Both the position numbers and the translations under genes were made by a program. Source: Prevotella merdae (lineage in GTDB: Bacteria; Bacteroidota; Bacteroidia; Bacteroidales; Bacteroidaceae). From it: a stretch of 64,000 bases of DNA. The notes under the pieces are model-generated. The model worked only from the letters and a program-made list of their open reading frames with translations. It searched no databases and was not told the origin of the DNA. The stretch lies in NCBI RefSeq assembly GCF_900290275.1, contig NZ_LT985323.1:413986-477985 (forward strand). The letters are read 5' to 3'. Shown piece after piece: positions 63,911 through 64,000 of the stretch. The first letter of the stretch is position 1. The number at the start of each line of letters is the position of its first letter.

Positions 63911-64000
63911 GAATACGTATTCATTTTTTTAAGTAACAGTTCAGTATTATCTTTACACATAGTAGGAGGGTATGGCATCCTACATATTACCGTTCATATA
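63911..64000. repeat. Second copy of the dispersed palindromic repeat (cut by window edge)
   Basis: GAATACGTATTC (63911-63922) is followed by AAGTAACAGTTCAGTATTATC and then AGGAGGGTATGGCATCC, closely matching 60240-60290. Only the left arm is seen before the edge. Confidence 0.75.

Overview
The window looks like a chromosomal segment from a Bacteroidales bacterium, most likely Prevotella/Segatella-like. Three things point there. There are two SusC/SusD-type polysaccharide utilisation loci (PULs). AraC-fused two-component regulators are present. Many genes carry the Bacteroidetes -7 promoter box TAnnTTTGC upstream, and a few also have a -33 TTTG about 20 nt further up. Coding density is high, and intergenic spaces often hold strong hairpins or AT-rich simple repeats.

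Layout. 1-6708 (minus strand) is a cell-shape operon read as purH N-domain, mreB, mreC, mreD, mrdA (PBP2), rodA; rodA is cut by the left edge. 6932-10088 (plus) holds obgE, a PgeF-type protein and an M23 peptidase. rplS (minus) faces them across a strong bidirectional terminator. 10766-12394 is a 5'-nucleotidase split into two secreted proteins in reversed domain order. 12478-23271 (minus) is a beta-1,4-galactan PUL: SusC, SusD, a SusE-like lipoprotein, two GH53 endo-galactanases and a GH2 beta-galactosidase. 24465-28606 is clpP-clpX-recQ, followed by convergent eno. 30343-32400 is a hairpin-rich stretch with a perfect -7 box, interrupted by an IS1182-type insertion sequence. 32416-34613 is a LicD phosphotransferase plus a fused cytidylyltransferase/short-chain dehydrogenase that resembles CDP-ribitol synthases. 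34737-36138 is a stand-alone AICAR formyltransferase (the other half of PurH) and a small basic protein. 36522-38512 is a LytTR response regulator and LytS-like kinase. 38599-42009 is a large sensor/AraC regulator with a degenerate kinase. 42150-45151 holds era, der and a small lipoprotein. 45193-60047 is a fructan PUL built like the levan locus of Bacteroides thetaiotaomicron (fructokinase, sugar permease, GH32, fructose-type hybrid sensor, SusC, SusD, DUF4960-type protein, lipoprotein GH32). 60803-63896 holds MlaF/MlaE-type transport genes, an LptB-type ATPase and a YfcE-type phosphodiesterase.

How the genes work together. In each PUL, surface lipoprotein enzymes and binding proteins would cut and capture polysaccharide, SusC/SusD would import oligosaccharides, and periplasmic enzymes would finish degradation. 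In the fructan locus, fructose would then enter through the permease and be phosphorylated by the PfkB kinase. The fructan regulator and the other large regulator each lack different parts of the normal hybrid two-component machinery. The fructan one has no HATPase domain. The other has no phospho-acceptor histidine, no intact ATPase motifs and no receiver. This is the most unusual functional observation in the window. The other notable signals are trains of short hairpins in intergenic regions, a candidate structured RNA broken by the IS, a dispersed palindromic repeat near the right end, and the probable ribitol-phosphate module.
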